The notes under the pieces: model-generated
The model's database searches: none
The model's input: the letters and a program-made list of their open reading frames with translations, nothing else
Told to the model about the DNA's origin: nothing
Part shown: positions 11,867 through 25,035 of the stretch, piece after piece
Position numbering within the stretch: the stretch's first letter is position 1
Layout: the number at the start of each line of letters is the position of its first letter
From: Lycocorax pyrrhopterus obiensis
Taxonomy: Eukaryota; Chordata; Aves; Passeriformes; Paradisaeidae
Assembly (NCBI GenBank): GCA_014706295.1
Contig: JACSVZ010000002.1
Span: 55,717,660 to 55,781,659, forward strand
Direction: 5' to 3'
Length of the DNA: 64,000 bases
Translations under genes and position numbers: made by a program

Positions 11867-13993
11867 GTATGTGCTCCCCTTGTAGGTTGTCTTCAATGCC
11901 AATTTAAGTATGCTTATGTGAACCAATGAACTCAAAACTTGCGTTTCTTGCTCTCTTTACTAGTGTGTGAAAAATAATAATGGTATCAAAGAAAACAGAT
12001 CTACTTATTAACAGTGTGTATGGATGTGTTAATCCTAGTTCTTACCCATTACCCATTAAGATGGAAATAAATTTAGTTCAGAAATTTATACATTGAAAAA
12101 GGACAAATGAGACCCCTAATTTTGTGCATGATGTTAAGACTAAACATTTCTGAAAATTGAATTGATTTCTGAGAGTTTTCATTCTAAAAAATGTAAGTGA
12201 ATGTAAACTGTGACCAGCTGTCTATCATCTTTCTGTGTAAACAGACACATGGCAGTTTTTTGTCTTTTTTACTTCAAATTATTATTATTCAAAGAAGATT
12301 CATCATGACCACATTAATGCTGAGTTTTACATTTGTGACAAGTAACAAATGGTTGCAAGTTAATTTCTGTCTTCTCTGAAGCCACTGAATGAGACAGCAA
12401 ATCTTTTAAATTTTTTGTGATTTACTGCATTTTTGACCTATTTTCCTTAACTTACAAAAATACTGACTCTAATTGTGGCAAGGTGCTGTAAGATTATGAG
12501 GGTATAAGAAAATTGGAGGAGAAAGCTGATAGCATGAGCCTACTAAAATAAACCTGTCTTTGATAGCTGTTAGATTAAAAGCATCAGAGAGAGCCCTTAT
12601 TAGAAAACAGTTGCTAAAGTAATTAATAACCCTGAGCTTTTCCAATTGAAACCAGTGAGTCTGTTAATGTTTGTTCATATTCGAAAACAGGAAGTATAGG
12701 CAAGGCCAGAAGTTTCAGGTATTTGTTACGTGCTTATAGAAATGCTGAAATAGGTAAACAAGAGTGTATGCAAAATATGCTTCAGGGAAATTCAGATTTG
12801 GGAATAGCTGGGGTTCATCCCATCTGCTGGTGATGCCTTGGAGAGGCTACCTGAAAACAGAGGCTAGACAAAATTAAAAGAATAAAAGTGGGTATTTTTT
12901 GAAGGGCCTTCAATAGGTACACCTTGAGCAGTCAAAAAGCCTCCGAGAGGCTACACCCATGATGGATGTTGGGTCACGGGTTTTTCTCACTTTTGTAAGT
13001 TTGGTCCGTTTGCATATCCAGGTTAATTCTCCAATTACAATTTCAGGTAATGATGTCATTACCCAAAGTTTGTTCCCCCTTTCTAGAGGTTTAGTTTACA
13101 TATTTCAGGGCCTGGGACAACAAGGTGTCCTTGAGTCCAGGCCTAGAGAGTGTTTGTTATGTCTAACCAGAATGGGAGAACAGTAGCTACCAGGCTGTAT
13201 GAAGTTTTAGAGTTACGTACTAAAGCGGCACAGGATCTGAAAAATATAAAAACTGAATCCTAAGGCATCACTGGGTCCCTTCTAAAATTACTTTTAGCAA
13301 CACTCCTCTAAAAGACAACAGTGTTTACATGTTAGAGTATCACCAGTGCATGCCATTTTCTACTTTTTACGTACCGTTCCCAAGGCCAGCTGCATACAAG
13401 TGACTAATCTGTAAATTGAAATGGCATCTTATTGAAATGTGCCTGTTAAAATGCACCGGGCATTTTATTGGAGAAATAGATATTAATGAGAGGAGGTGTA
13501 CAGTGAATAATTAAGATATTTGCCATGCACAGATTCAAATAAGAAGTTTTCCCCCTAGGATATATTGTAGCTTATTCCAGTTTCTGTATGTCATTTTTCT
13601 GTTCACTTGAAAAACAAATCGGAACTTTTTCTCATGGTTAATATTGAGCCTGCATGTGTCATTGGCAATGTTCTGTCTTGCTTTCTTGGTAAATGTGGGA
13701 AACATTAACAAACCAAATACAAAGTATATGTTTAAAGTCTAACATACCTGATTTTGTTGCAATCTGAAATAATGTACTCAGTTATATCTGTCTGTTATGA
13801 GCATAAAGTGTATTTTTTCAAAGCTGAGTTGTAACCAGGCTAGTACTTAACTGTCAACCTAGCGTTCACTAAGTGTTGTCTGGGTGTATTTATTACACTG
13901 GCAAATGTTTGATGGTTCGTTGGGCTTTTTTGGCAGGGGGGATTGGTGCTTTTGTTGTTGTTAAGTCCAGTTCTTCCTCTTTTTACTTCTCAG
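11867..13993 (+). other. ITGA9: ITGA9 intron between the first two visible exons
   Basis: A 2.1-kb intron with GTATGT donor and TTCTCAG acceptor. It contains one LTR-like segment at about 12852-13270. Nothing else is recognised. Confidence 0.9.
12852..13270. mobile_element. solo LTR fragment (ERV)
   Basis: The segment carries text typical of an avian LTR family: GGGCCTTCAA, ACACCTTGAGCAG, GGGTCACGGGTTTTTCTCAC, then a TTTGGTCC/TTTGCATA/CCAGGTTAAT block. The composition changes sharply at both ends. The borders are set by eye and no TSD was found. On the minus strand an A/T-rich AAAATACCC stretch sits where a poly(A) signal could have been, so minus orientation is possible but not established. 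Confidence 0.5.
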
Positions 13994-14095
13994 GACAGTT
14001 CATCCGTCATCCAGTTTGTCACAAGGGCAAGGGTGCAGGTGGACCATGACCTCAGAGTTGTGGAGGTGCCCAATGGGAGCCCAGGAGAAAAAACA
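13994..14095 (+). CDS. ITGA9: integrin alpha-9, internal exon (juxtamembrane ectodomain)
   Basis: This 102-bp exon encodes 34 residues, with TTCTCAG before and GTGAGT after, phase 0 at both ends. The translation begins DSSSVIQFVTRARVQV and ends PNGSPGEKT, a beta-strand-rich calf-2 segment just before the membrane. It joins in frame to the 11747-11866 exon (ending LKK) and to the 24916 exon (starting VVFEAL). The match to alpha-9 rather than its closest paralogue alpha-4 rests on the DSSSVIQF block and on the downstream tail. No disruption is seen. Confidence 0.95.
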
Positions 14096-17064
14096 GTGAG
14101 TACATAAACCCAAAGAGAAATGTTTCCTTATCTCAGTGGGCTGGAAATCACTGAGAGCTTTATACAAACTGGAATTTGTGCCTGGGCTAGCCCACAAGAA
14201 TGCCCAAATTTTGTCTGACTAGACTAACAGTACTGTGAACTGTATTTTTGTGGTTTGGCTCTCTGTGATAAACCATGTCAACAGAGTGAATGATGTTATG
14301 TTGAACCAGAGTGATCTGTGTTGTACTAGCTAAAATACCCTGGAGGTGTTGATGCAAAAATTAGGTTCAGCTTCCTCATTTACGGTTAACATTTGCTTTA
14401 ATCTAATTCAAATTTCCTTTGAAAACCTAGAAGACTCTTGAAACCTCAATGTCTTTTCACATGTGCCAAAATGAAATATTTAGAAGCATTGATGATATTT
14501 TGGGAGCTGTGAAAATGGACAAGGTTGTCTCAACTTTCAGAAATTCATTTAACTTTTTTTTGTTGTGCTGAGCTGGTAAAAATCAAGTATGAGCTGATAC
14601 CACATTTTGTGTTGATCTCCCTCTTCCTCATGAGTCCTCTGCTCCTGCTGTGTCTCCTACCTTTTTGGTGCCACTGGTCTTCCTGCCTTTTGTTATCCAG
14701 AAGTCTGGCCGTTCACTGCCCCCCTGCTGTGTCTCTGTGTCCATTCGCCTGGCTTGCACCACCCAGTTCACAGCTTCTTGTCTCAGGCTCCTACATAGAG
14801 CTCAATCTGCATTTAAATCGGCATCTCAATCTGCATCTTGCAAACCCAGCTACTTGCACCAGATGTATCCCTCAACAATCATGTGTGTAACTGTAGCCTT
14901 GAATTTCTATTTCATTAGATCTTTCAGAAAAAGGAATTCTTTTATATGACAAGAACTTTTTTCCCTTCTGTTTTATTTTCTTTGTTGGGTTTCCGTACCA
15001 TTCTATACAATAGGCTTGGAAGTTAAAATGAAAAACATAGTTAGCCATTGCTGGGAACGTGCCTTATAAAGTGGCCTGCAGTCCTGACTGTTAATATATT
15101 GCTTGGCCTCTCCTTAGTTCTGCAGCTTGCACAGAACACATCTTGCAACTGTATGGCAAAATTTCATTAATGACTGAAGTAACGCCTGACTTTGATACCC
15201 ATGCCCCGACTGAAATGGAAGAAGCCAGTATCTCTATGACAAATATTTTCATCTATAAAAGGTTTTAGCATCTCTAAGAATGATAGGCACACTGTAAAAT
15301 GTTTCAGACTGCTATTTTTTAATGTTCAAAATCTAGAAATGCTTTTATCTAGGAATGCAAGCTCTGCTGTATTGCATTGTTATCTGATGCTTAGAGAAAA
15401 AAGAAAAAAAATTAAGCAAAAAAAGAAATTGTCCTTTTCCTATTCTCAGAAAGCCTTTCATCAAGCCTTGAGTTGCATTATGAAGCACACTGTGTGTGTT
15501 GGGAAGCTGTCTTAATCTTCAAACAAGAGCTTGCTTCTAGTTCCTGGGAAGCCCTAGCTGTAAAAGAGCATGCTTGACATGTTGTAGCAATGTAACATTC
15601 ATCTGTAGTTTCAAGTCTTTTCTCATGTTAGTGCCATTTCCTCTATGGTAATTCCATATGCCAGCTTCAGTATTGCTGTATGTTATGCACAGGGCCATGT
15701 TCGGGCAAAAATTTAAGACATGGCTTGGTTCAAGGTATTAGTTTTTCTGTGTTCTCTTCATGTGGAATGCAGAAGGGAAGAGTAGTTGTTGCAAGCCACA
15801 CCTATTCAGCTGGAAATAGAGACTGAAAAAAGAAAATCTTTGTTCATGCTCCTCTCTTCCTTTTTAAAGCTCATCCTGTACTCTGTACTGTATCCATTTG
15901 GATAGCAGCTCCTTCTGTACAGTTGTGCATGGACTACCTATGAGTCTGTTTATGACAGTGTTCCCTAACATTTCTTAGACACTTTATCATGCTAAGGTTG
16001 AAAAGGCCTTTTTGCTGTCTGTGGCTAAATGTGGGCTTATTATCACATTTAAATGGTTCTTTAGGACCAGGTACCATTATTTCAATTGGCACTTTTACAG
16101 TATAGTGTACAATATCAGAGTGCAAACTCTCTGTAAAGAAGATAAATGGAGAAGGAAGACAAATGGAAAAGGAAGGCTAATATTTTTGATGATAGTATAA
16201 AAAATACCAGTGGACCACCCATATAAACACCAACTTTGTTAGAAACTTCAATAGACAATTTGTAAGGGAGATGCAAAAGTGTATGTAAGTATCTCTAAGC
16301 TGGGTAGCAGGCTGTCTTTGAAAGTAACCCATTTTTTAAAGAAATATGCATTTGTGCAATTCTCAGAAATAATTTCTCTGGATTTGGATTGATTTTATGT
16401 GATTCGTAATTATATATTTTTGGCTGGGGTTACAATAGGCTGCTTGAGCTCTTATATTAGACGAATCACATGAAGATGGTTATCAGAGTTTGGATTTGGC
16501 TCTGTGATGACAGTGGTATTAACGTATGTATATATTGTCTGAAACTGGTGTTGTATTTTCAGGAGGCATACTTTATTTTCTTCATCATATGAGTTCCCAT
16601 GATGGTTTGGCTCTCTTCTCTGTATGTGAGCAAAACCAACAATAAGCTCCATGAGAACACAACAGTCAAATACCAGATCCAAGAGTCCACATTTTCTGCT
16701 CACTGCTTGTGTGCAGAAAGAGGAGGAGTTCTCTTAAGGAGCAAAAAGACTGCCTTTGGAAGTGTGGAAGGAAGAATTAGCTGGGTTTTACTACAGCAAA
16801 ACCAGCCAAATGCTTCTGTGTCCTCCTGTATTCAAAGTGAGGGAATGCAAAGCTGTCTGCATGAAAAGGCAGCCCCAGATGAAATGTATGCAGGTCCTGC
16901 AACACAGTAACCTGTAAAGCTTAAGGCTGTTGTACAGCTGTCTGGTGCTGTCTACTAAGACAGGTATGCTCCATCAAGCCTTTGAACAATTCCTGCCTTC
17001 TGGATAGAGTACACTATTCTTTTATTTCCAGCTCAGTCACTCCAGGTTCAGTGTATGCCCCCGG

Positions 17065-17832
17065 TAACCCAAAATGTTACTGTATCCCCATCTATCTATG
17101 CCCAAAATTTTTACTGTCTCTTTAAGACCCCTGCAGCTGGAAACCAGAATGGGGAGGTGGTGCCTAGAGCTTTTTAAAAGTTGGGACACTCAGAGGTATC
17201 TCTCTCTCCCTGTTTGGCTTGCCTCTTGGCCTTTTCTTGCCTCTACTCGCAACAGTAGCAAGTGGAGAATCTGCATTTTGCAATCAGAAACTGTTTCAGA
17301 GTCAATTTTGCAACACCTGTGGACAGCACTAAGCCAGAGCTGGTCTGGTGCCCGGCCGCTGCGTATCAGTGCTGAGAGTCCATTCTTTCCTTCCCTCCTC
17401 TTCCATCCGAGTAGGGACCCAAGGCAGCAACACCAAAACTGGCGGAGTCCAGCAGGTATCAGGAAGCAGCAGCAAGCAGCAACACTGATCCCACACATGC
17501 CAGCAATTCCTGTCTGCCACTAGAACTGCTTCATAAGCTCCTACCTTCGTGGGAGGGTTTGCTGCCATTTTCCCTTTGTCTTTAGAGCCACACACTCAGC
17601 TGTGGCAGCCACTATCCTAGGACGGCTCACTCTGCCATTTCAAGGTGGAAGTCTGTGAGATTTAGCAATTTTGTATCTAGTGATTATTTACTGGGTTTTT
17701 TTGCCTGTTGCTGTTTTGCTTGCTAGTAAACTGATATTTTTTCACCTATATCTACTGTAAGTAGATTGGTTTAAAACAAACGGGGAGAACTCACTGTAGA
17801 GTGTTCCCATTAAATTATCTTAAACCAAGACA
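17065..17832 (+). mobile_element. probable solo LTR (plus orientation)
   Basis: It ends TTATCTTAAACCAAGACA at 17832, the plus-strand form of the TGTCTTGGTTT terminus of the other LTRs here. It begins near TAACCCAAAATG at 17065, which parallels the TGACCCAAAATC end of the LTR at 9857-10637. Both share TGTCTCTTTAAGAC shortly inside. The body is GC-richer than its flanks and no ERV interior is attached. No TSD was identified and the left border is the weaker one. Confidence 0.55.
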
Positions 17833-18990
17833 ATGCAACACAGGGAAGTGGTTGTCCTCCATGGATTTTTTCTGCTCACAATTTAGGTATGTTTATGTTT
17901 GCAATGATAAAACAATATATTTTGGGGAAAAAACAATAGCAAAAAAAACCTTACAAGAAGTAAGTTTATGATTGTGAAGACTTGGAAGGTGTCCTTATAT
18001 GCATATCTATATGCAAAGATATTTAAATGTATAGTAATGAACCTATGCTTTAGCTGTCTGCCTGCAGCATGGAGGACTCCTGACTTTGGCCTGTTCTCCA
18101 TGTCTGTGTGGGAAGGAGCAGCCTGTGGTGCTGGACAGTGTTCATGATGTACCAGCTGTTTTTTTAATGCATATAGGAATACCTCTTCCACTCAGCAATC
18201 CACCACCAACCTCTCATTTTTTAGATACACTCAGCATTTTAAGGCACCAGTTCTCTCCAGCTTACCTTTTTGATACTGGGCTGGAGCTTTCTCCAGTAGC
18301 TTTGCAGTCTCCTTGCCAGTGAATGATTTGATGCCTTATTGTTTTCATCATGTTAAGTTATTCATTTTATTGTTCTACCTTTCCATTTGCTACTAGAGCA
18401 TTCCTTTTATAGATTTTCTTGTCTTTACACTGCAGTCTGTCAGGTAGAAACATACACCTGCGTAAAGGAATACAATACACAATAACAATAAAATACAGTT
18501 AATTTCCCAGGGATAGAGACAAGCAGGTTGTAAGGAAACCTCAAGTTTGTATTTTTTAAGAAAACACTGCTTTTCTTAGTATATGTAAATAAATTCATAT
18601 AAAAGGGATGTGTATACATATATGTACAGACATGTAGGAGAACGGTGTCTTTACTGCTGAAGTGCCCCCAAGCGTAACAGTACTTGAATGGAAAAGTCAA
18701 CCAGCAGTGCAGTGCGGTTTGAAAGACCAGAAATAATCTAGGTGATAATACAGAAATAAAATAGCATTTTTTTATAAGCCTGTGCCTTCCATGGTACTGT
18801 GGCTTATGATGCAAGTGCATAAAATTCATTTAATATACATAAGCAAAAAGAAAAGAAAAATTTTCAATTTGTATTTTAAATCAGCTTTTGCTGAAGTAAG
18901 TTTCTTTTCTTCCTGAGTACCAGTGCAGTAGCATGTATCTCTTCTGCAAAGGGCTTTGAGAGAGTATGAACTTCAATTACTTACATAAAT

Positions 18991-19033
18991 TCCTACTCTT
19001 ATTCCTACTCTTATTGCTACTCTTATTGCTACT
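18991..19033. repeat. 12-bp tandem repeat, about 3.6 copies
   Basis: The units TCCTACTCTTAT, TCCTACTCTTAT, TGCTACTCTTAT and a partial TGCTACT lie head to tail. It is a minisatellite-like array in intron. There are no spacers, so it is not a CRISPR array. Confidence 0.9.
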
Positions 19034-20860
19034 TAACTTCTTGCCTACATGCTTTACTGAAATAAGGTGTTTCAAAACTTCTTAAAAAAAAAGTTCTGTT
19101 TCTTCTTAATTTGTTAACCAAGATATAGCCATCAGGATATAGCAAGTGTTTGATACAGGTAGAAGATGAACTGTAGGTGCTCTTGTATGCGTGGGTTTGA
19201 CATTGCGAAAATCAGTGGTTGGGTGGAAATCTCAGTTATTTTCCAGAAGGGCAGTTACACTGTGTAAAACCTGATTGAGGTGTGAGCTACTTAAAGATAA
19301 ATGGCAAACTGCACTGCCTCCTGGGCTTCCCCTCTTTCAAATCCTGCATGTACAGTGCAAAATGCAAAAGATAAATATGAATATAAAAATCCTCATATGT
19401 CATCAAGACGATGATGTTTTTCATGGTTTTTCCCTGGCATTTTATCAGTCTGAAAACAAACATCTAATCCACTCTGTATTTTGTAACTGTTGCATGTGCT
19501 TTTTGTGAACCCCACACCCCTTATCTTTGCCATCAGTTACTCTTACCACTCCTGTCTTCTCTGTAGGTCAGGGCCGTGAGAAGTGTGCTGAGCTGGGGGC
19601 TGCCTTGTGCTCCCCAACCTGTTAGCCACCCTGAAGAGGCTGTGCTACTGGGGTGGAAAGGATAGGGAATTCAAGGTTTGCCCAAGAACAGTTTTCAGAG
19701 ACTGCACAATGGCCAGTGGGTCAAGCAGCAGGTGGCAGATGGTGTGCTTCTGTTTAGTACCAATTACCCTCTGCCTCCAAACTTCCCCCCAGGGATGGCT
19801 TGCTTCTCTGGCATCTTGCCACTGACTCTATTGCCTTCTTTCTGATACTCCAGATATGCAATATACACTGACTGTCTGTTCAGTCTGATTTGATTTGAGT
19901 TTGGCTTGGGTTTTTTGTTGTTGGTACCTTCTTCACCAAAACTCATTGCACTTCCTGTGTATTAATGCAGGCAGATTTTGAGGTCTTAGGATGGCTAGGG
20001 ATATTAACATGCACAACATCCCTGCTCCTCTCCAAACCACAAAGCCATGAATGGGTTTTTTAATGAATGTATGTTGATTCCAGACTGCTAGAAGAAACCA
20101 GGTAGATAAGAAGCTGTTGCTCTGTCCTGTTAGCTCAAGCTATGACTGCAAAAGCTACAGCCAGTGTGCTTCAGACCTGAAATATGAAGCTCTTGCTATG
20201 GAGATTATGTGTGATTTCATCTCTGCAGCTATTTCTGGCTCTGTCTTTTGGCAGGATGAAGTACATACCAGTCTATTGTGCTGGAGGTTGTGATATGTTA
20301 ACATTTGCTCTCTGAGTAGTGGAGAGAAGGCACCACCTACTTTTGCATCCAGAGACTGCTTGAAAGGTCTCTTCAGTAAAGCTGGCAATACTTAAAATGT
20401 AAGGCGTTTGGGTTTTTTAGAGTCAGAAAGGAAAACAATTAATGTCTTGTTATCCAAGAAAAAGTCGTCACACCGTAAGATGGATGCTAACCTTAGCATC
20501 TATGAAAACTGGACGGCCACATCAGATCATCTCTCCAAGCTCCTTGGAAATACAAGTAAGGCAGAAGATCTGTGTTTGATCTCTGTTTAGTATTTCCCTT
20601 ACACTGGCTGTGATGGACAGTCTGCTGCTTAGGAAGCTCTCTGTTCAGCAAAATATCTTTAAAAGTCTGACAAAGGCTTTGAGCTAGTATCTGAAATGCT
20701 AAAATTATTATTTTTCTTGGTTGAATAACTGGTCCATGTTAGAGAGCTATTTTGAATATTGTGGTACTGGTTATCAGAGTATGTTTGGATAATGCTAAAT
20801 ATGTAGAGCTTTAGTTCATGTCTATTTGCTATGTTTTCAAGTCTCGTTATCATGACACCA

Positions 20861-22303
20861 AAGCAAGGCCACTCATGGTCATCTTTGGAAGGTCGTGGTG
20901 ATCAGGAGAGGTGCCTGAGAGCTATCACCGTGGTCTTCAAAAAGAGCAAGGAGGACCCAGGGAACTACCAGCCAGTCAGCTTCACATCAATCCCTGGAAA
21001 GATGATGGAGCACCTCATTCTGGAGGCCATCTCTATCCACATGACTGACAAGAAGGGGATCAGGAGTAGTCAGCATGGATTCACTAAAGGCAAATCATTC
21101 TTGACCAACCTGATGGCCTTCCATGATGAGACAACTACCTGAATGGATGAGGGGAGAGCAGTGTGTATTGCCTACCTCAACTTCAACAAGGCTTTTGACA
21201 CTGCCTCTCACAATATCCTCATAGGCAAAATCAGGAAGTGTGGACTGGATTAATGGCCAGTGAGGTGGATTGAGAACTGGTGGAACAACAGATACCAGAG
21301 TGTTACAGTGGCACAATGTCTAACTGGAGGCCTGTCACTAATGGTGTCCACCAGGGTTATGTACTGAGTCTAGTATTGTTTAACTTGTTCATAGGTGACT
21401 TAGGGGAAGGGGCAGCAAATTCACTGATGACACAAAGCTGGGAGTAGTGGCTGATACCTCAGACAGTTGTGAAGCCCTTCAAAAAGACCTCAAGTGTTTG
21501 AAGAGATGGGCAGAAAAGAAGGGTCTGAAGTTCAACAAAGGCAATTGCAGGGTCCTGCACCTGGAGAAGAATAATCCCCTGCACCAGTACAGGCTGGGGG
21601 TCAAACTGCTGGAAAGCAGCTCTGCGGAGAAAGACCTGTGGGTCCTGGTGGACAACAAGCTGTCCAAGAGATAGCAGTGAGCCCTTGTGTTCAAAAAGGC
21701 CAATGGTATCCTCGGGTGCACTAGGGAGAGCATTGCCAGCAGGTGGAGGGAGGTGATCCTGCCCCTCTACTCAGCCCTGGTGAGGCCACATCTGGAGTGC
21801 TGTGTCCAGTTCTGGGCTCTTCAGGACAAGAGTGACATGGAGCTCCTGAAGCAGGTCCAGTGGAGGGCAACAGAGGTGATTAAGAGAATGGAACATCTTT
21901 CTTATGAGGAAAGGCCAAGAGAGTTGGGCCTGTTCAGTCTCAAGAAGAGATGACTGAGGGGGGCCCTCATCAGCGTATACAAATATCTGAAGGAAGGATG
22001 TCAAGAGGATGGAACCAGGCTCTTCTCGGTGCTGCCAAGCAATAGGGCAAGAGAAAACAGGAAGAGACTGATGCACAGGAAGTTCCAACTGAATACGAAG
22101 AAGACGTTCTTTACTGTGCAGGTGACCGAGCGACGGAACTGATTACCAGAGAGGTTGTGGAGTCTCCCTCACAGGAGAAATTCCAGAACTATCTGGATGC
22201 AATTCTGTGCAATGTGCTCTAGAATGACGCTGCTTGAGCAAGGAGGTTGGACCAGATGACCCACTGTGGTCCCTTTCAACCTTACCCATTCTGTGATTCT
22301 GTG
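20861..22303 (+). mobile_element. CR1 LINE, 5'-truncated, degenerate
   Basis: A plus-strand CR1 non-LTR retrotransposon fragment. Frame fragments give the reverse-transcriptase block with PGNYQPVSFTSIPGKMMEHL and SSQHGFTKGKSFLTNLMAFHDE (20950-21130). These are followed by the C-terminal CR1 segments LKCLKRWAEKKGLKFNKG (21490-21540) and the [16 protein letters not shown] region (21775-21825). It ends in the diagnostic tail TTCTGTGATTCTGTG at 22303. Stops and frameshifts (for example TGA at 21140 and TAA at 21251) make it non-functional. The left border is estimated from where the similarity fades. Confidence 0.92.
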
Positions 22304-23487
22304 AAATGCCTGATAACATCTCATCGATAGAGAAGTGTGTATAAATCGGCTATATTCAAATTCTTCCTCCAGAAAAGCTGTGATCTTAATCGGCATTAAA
22401 TTAACCTGTGAAACTGAAATGAAGGATGTCTGAGTACTTCTTTATTGGAACATTGTGACAAAATATAGTGACCCCCTTTCTCTCATCTGCGCCTGTAATT
22501 TTAGTGGCTGTTTGCTAAGGCTACATATGCTTATGGAAACAGTGAAATGTTTGTTAGTGGGATCTTGATAGGCTGTCCTTGTCCCATCTCCCAATAAAAG
22601 AAGAGCTGTTGCTTGCACTCACTGAGGATCCCCATGGTTTTCTCTGAGGCTTGGAAATCTGCACGGCTGGAGAACCCAGGACATATCTGGCCCCTGTACC
22701 AGTGCTGCCATCTCCTTCCTTTTGCAGCCTTTTCTTGAATGCCCACCTTCAAGATTCATAGAAGTTGCATGGTATTGCATTGCCTTTGCTGTCTCATAAA
22801 TGAAGCTGTTTGAACAGGGTTAGCAGTAAGTGAATGTATTTTATGGGTCTTTCATCGGCCTTTTATCTTGGGATTGCAAAATTCTATGTGACTCTAACTC
22901 CTGGATTTTCACCTACTTTTAACAGTTAATTTTTTAAAAAACCTGATTTAACAATTCATATGTACAAAATGGTTTTGGCATTTTTAAGCAAAGATGGTGA
23001 AAGTGGTTTGTGAAGGAGGGGGGAAAACTAGCTACCTTGTCTTGCAAAACAAAGCCAAATAAAGCAAAAGCATTACCTTTAAAAAAAACCCCTGCTACCT
23101 CTCTGCATTTGCTGGATATTAAATTGCAAAATTTAACATAGAAATAGCCCTCACTGAGGAGAGCCATTTTTGAGTTTTCCACTGAGGAACTAGTTTTGAT
23201 TGAAATAAGAGACTGAAAATTCACATACAATATATTAATAATATAATTTGCTCCCATTGTCTTCTTGAGACAGATGGTGGGAAGGCTCTTTGTTGTCTGT
23301 ATTTCCCTGTCATACATGCTGTAGAAAAAGAGAGAACAGCTCCCAGCATTTCCGGAAGAACCCATGACTGCATGTGTCCTTGCCTCTTTCACACAATGTG
23401 TCTTGTAAAGCACAGCAGTGACGATTCGTATTTAACAGGGATGTATGAGTTGTCCAGTTTTTTGGGGGGAAAAAGTAGTTAACAAGC

Positions 23488-24473
23488 TGTCTTGGTTTAA
23501 AAGACAAATATCTGCCAAGGAAGGTGGAAACGTTCCTGGAATGGAAAGATGATCCCTCCCTCCAAATTATTGTGACTTCAAAAATTACAGGGCTTCCAGA
23601 CAAGAATATGGGAAAAGGAATAACATTTCTTTAGTAGAATATATATATGTAACAAGACAGAACAAACAACAACGACTATAAAAAACTCCCCAATAACAGA
23701 CTTTTCCCACCCGTTAAGCCATTTCCCCTTTGGTGTAGTTACAACCATATCAGCAGGGGGCGCTGTTGGCTCACGTTGAGGCAGAGAAGGTGCAGTACCT
23801 CCCTCACAGCTTCAGGGGGCGCTCCCATGCAAGAGCGGGACCTCCCTGGTGGTGATGGCAGCTCAGATAAGGGAGAGGGAAGAAGGGTCGACTCCCCCAG
23901 GCACCCATGCGAGTGGTGATCGGTCTTTGGTACCACTAATTGCAGCGGGTACATGCTGGGAAGGGAGGCAGGGCTTTATCGCAATGTCACACTACCGTAT
24001 AGAGAAGAGGTCTGGCAGAGGCAGCTCCGGCTTCAGGCGGCTTGCCATCACCACAAAGTGGCTCCAGAGAGAGGAGGGAAGGAATGACTACCCCAGGCAC
24101 CCACGTGGACTGTGCTGGTCTCTCTCGGTGCTGGCAGCTGGCGAAGTCTCAGGCAATGGGGCAGCCAGGGCTCTCTTTCTCTCTTGCAAGAAACGGACTT
24201 ACAAGCAGGTGGCAGGCAGAGCTCCATGGCAGTGTTGAAACTGCTGTGCAGGAGAGGTCCTAGGTGAAAAAAAACCCGACTGTCTCTGCTCCCACCCAGC
24301 TAAGAAACTCCAAACCCCTGCTCCCCTCCGCAAAACAATTTCAACGGTATATCAGGGTGCTTGGCTACTCCTTTTGTTCCTTAATTGCTGTCTGTTTACC
24401 TAAAAAGCCACCCCCAGCATCTCCCTGACAACAAATGGGGAGAAATTCATTTGAGAAAACCTAACCCTCAGCA
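23488..24473 (-). mobile_element. solo LTR with target-site duplication
   Basis: It runs from TGTCTTGGTTTAAAAGACA on the left to CCTAACCCTCAGCA on the right, so as an LTR (minus strand) it starts TGCTGAGGG and ends AAGACA with TG...CA termini. It is flanked by the same five bases, CAAGC, at 23483-23487 and 24474-24478. The interior has an imperfect duplication of about 200 bp: the GACTCCCCCAGGCACCCATG block near 23888 recurs near 24085. It also carries two CTCF-like motifs. With no gag or pol attached, it is a solo LTR left by recombination. Confidence 0.8.
23747..23826 (+). promoter_or_regulatory. pair of CTCF-like motifs inside the solo LTR
   Basis: CAGCAGGGGGCGCTG at 23751-23765 and CAGGGGGCGCTCC at 23813-23825 both carry the AGGGGGCGC core of the vertebrate CTCF consensus in the same orientation, 62 bp apart. 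The first also fits the upstream CA-N-CA part. Occupancy cannot be judged from sequence. Confidence 0.5.
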
Positions 24474-24915
24474 CAAGCTCATCATGAATGTTTCATGTGA
24501 AGCATCAGGGGGTTTGGCAGGGCCAGAAGATGATGAGTAAGACAAGCCATGCAAGGTGTCATGCCAATCCCAGCCAATCTAAGGGATGGAGTTTTTCATG
24601 CAAAACCTTGTGCACATTTGATGGCCCAGCACCTGAACAAGCTCAGTGTTGGGGGATGGCAGGGTAAGTGTTATGCTGGAGAGGAGGCTGATATTCTTTG
24701 GATCCAACACATGACTACTCAAAATCCACTTGAAAGCTTTAAATCCTTTGGGAAAAAATTGATGGGAAGCACTAAGTTAAGGCTGCATTCCCTATTTGTT
24801 TGACAGATGAAGTATGATCAGTGAGGCCACCATACCATGTATTTAATAAGATAAGTACAAGAGAAAACAATACAACTTCCAATTATAAAAAGATCTTTTT
24901 CTAATTGCTTTGTAG

Positions 24916-25035
24916 GTGGTCTTTGAGGCTTTGCACAATCTGGAGCCCCGTGGGTATGTTGTCGGATGGATCATTGCCATCAGTTTGTTGGTGGGAATTC
25001 TCATCTTCCTATTGCTGGCTGTGCTCTTATGGAAG
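24916..25035 (+). CDS. ITGA9: integrin alpha-9, transmembrane exon
   Basis: This 120-bp exon encodes 40 residues, with TTGTAG before and GTAAGG after, phase 0. It starts VVFEALHNLEPRG and runs straight into the single-pass helix beginning YVVGWIIAISLLVG and ending LLLAVLLWK. A last extracellular turn is followed by about 23 hydrophobic residues and a terminal W-K at the inner membrane face. This is the signature arrangement of integrin alpha subunits, and the wording is that of alpha-9. The helix packs against the beta-1 helix in the inactive state (family knowledge). The cytoplasmic tail is in the next exon, 30 kb away. Confidence 0.97.

Larger units (their letters stand above)
14096..24915 (+). 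other. ITGA9: ITGA9 intron (10.8 kb)
   Basis: The donor is GTGAGT and the acceptor TTTGTAG. It contains a plus-orientation LTR (17065-17832), a 12-bp tandem repeat (18991-19033), a CR1 LINE (about 20861-22303) and a solo LTR (23488-24473). The intervals 14100-17060, 17840-20860 and 22310-23480 show no gene or repeat that I recognise. Short ORFs there lack splice context and look like chance. Confidence 0.85.

Noticed and set aside
14525..14949. Hydrophobic ORFs as a coding exon
   Set aside because: No splice context or similarity. Low-complexity CT-rich DNA gives Leu/Ser/Cys runs.
18991..19033. CRISPR-like array
   Set aside because: Head-to-tail 12-mers without spacers in a vertebrate intron.
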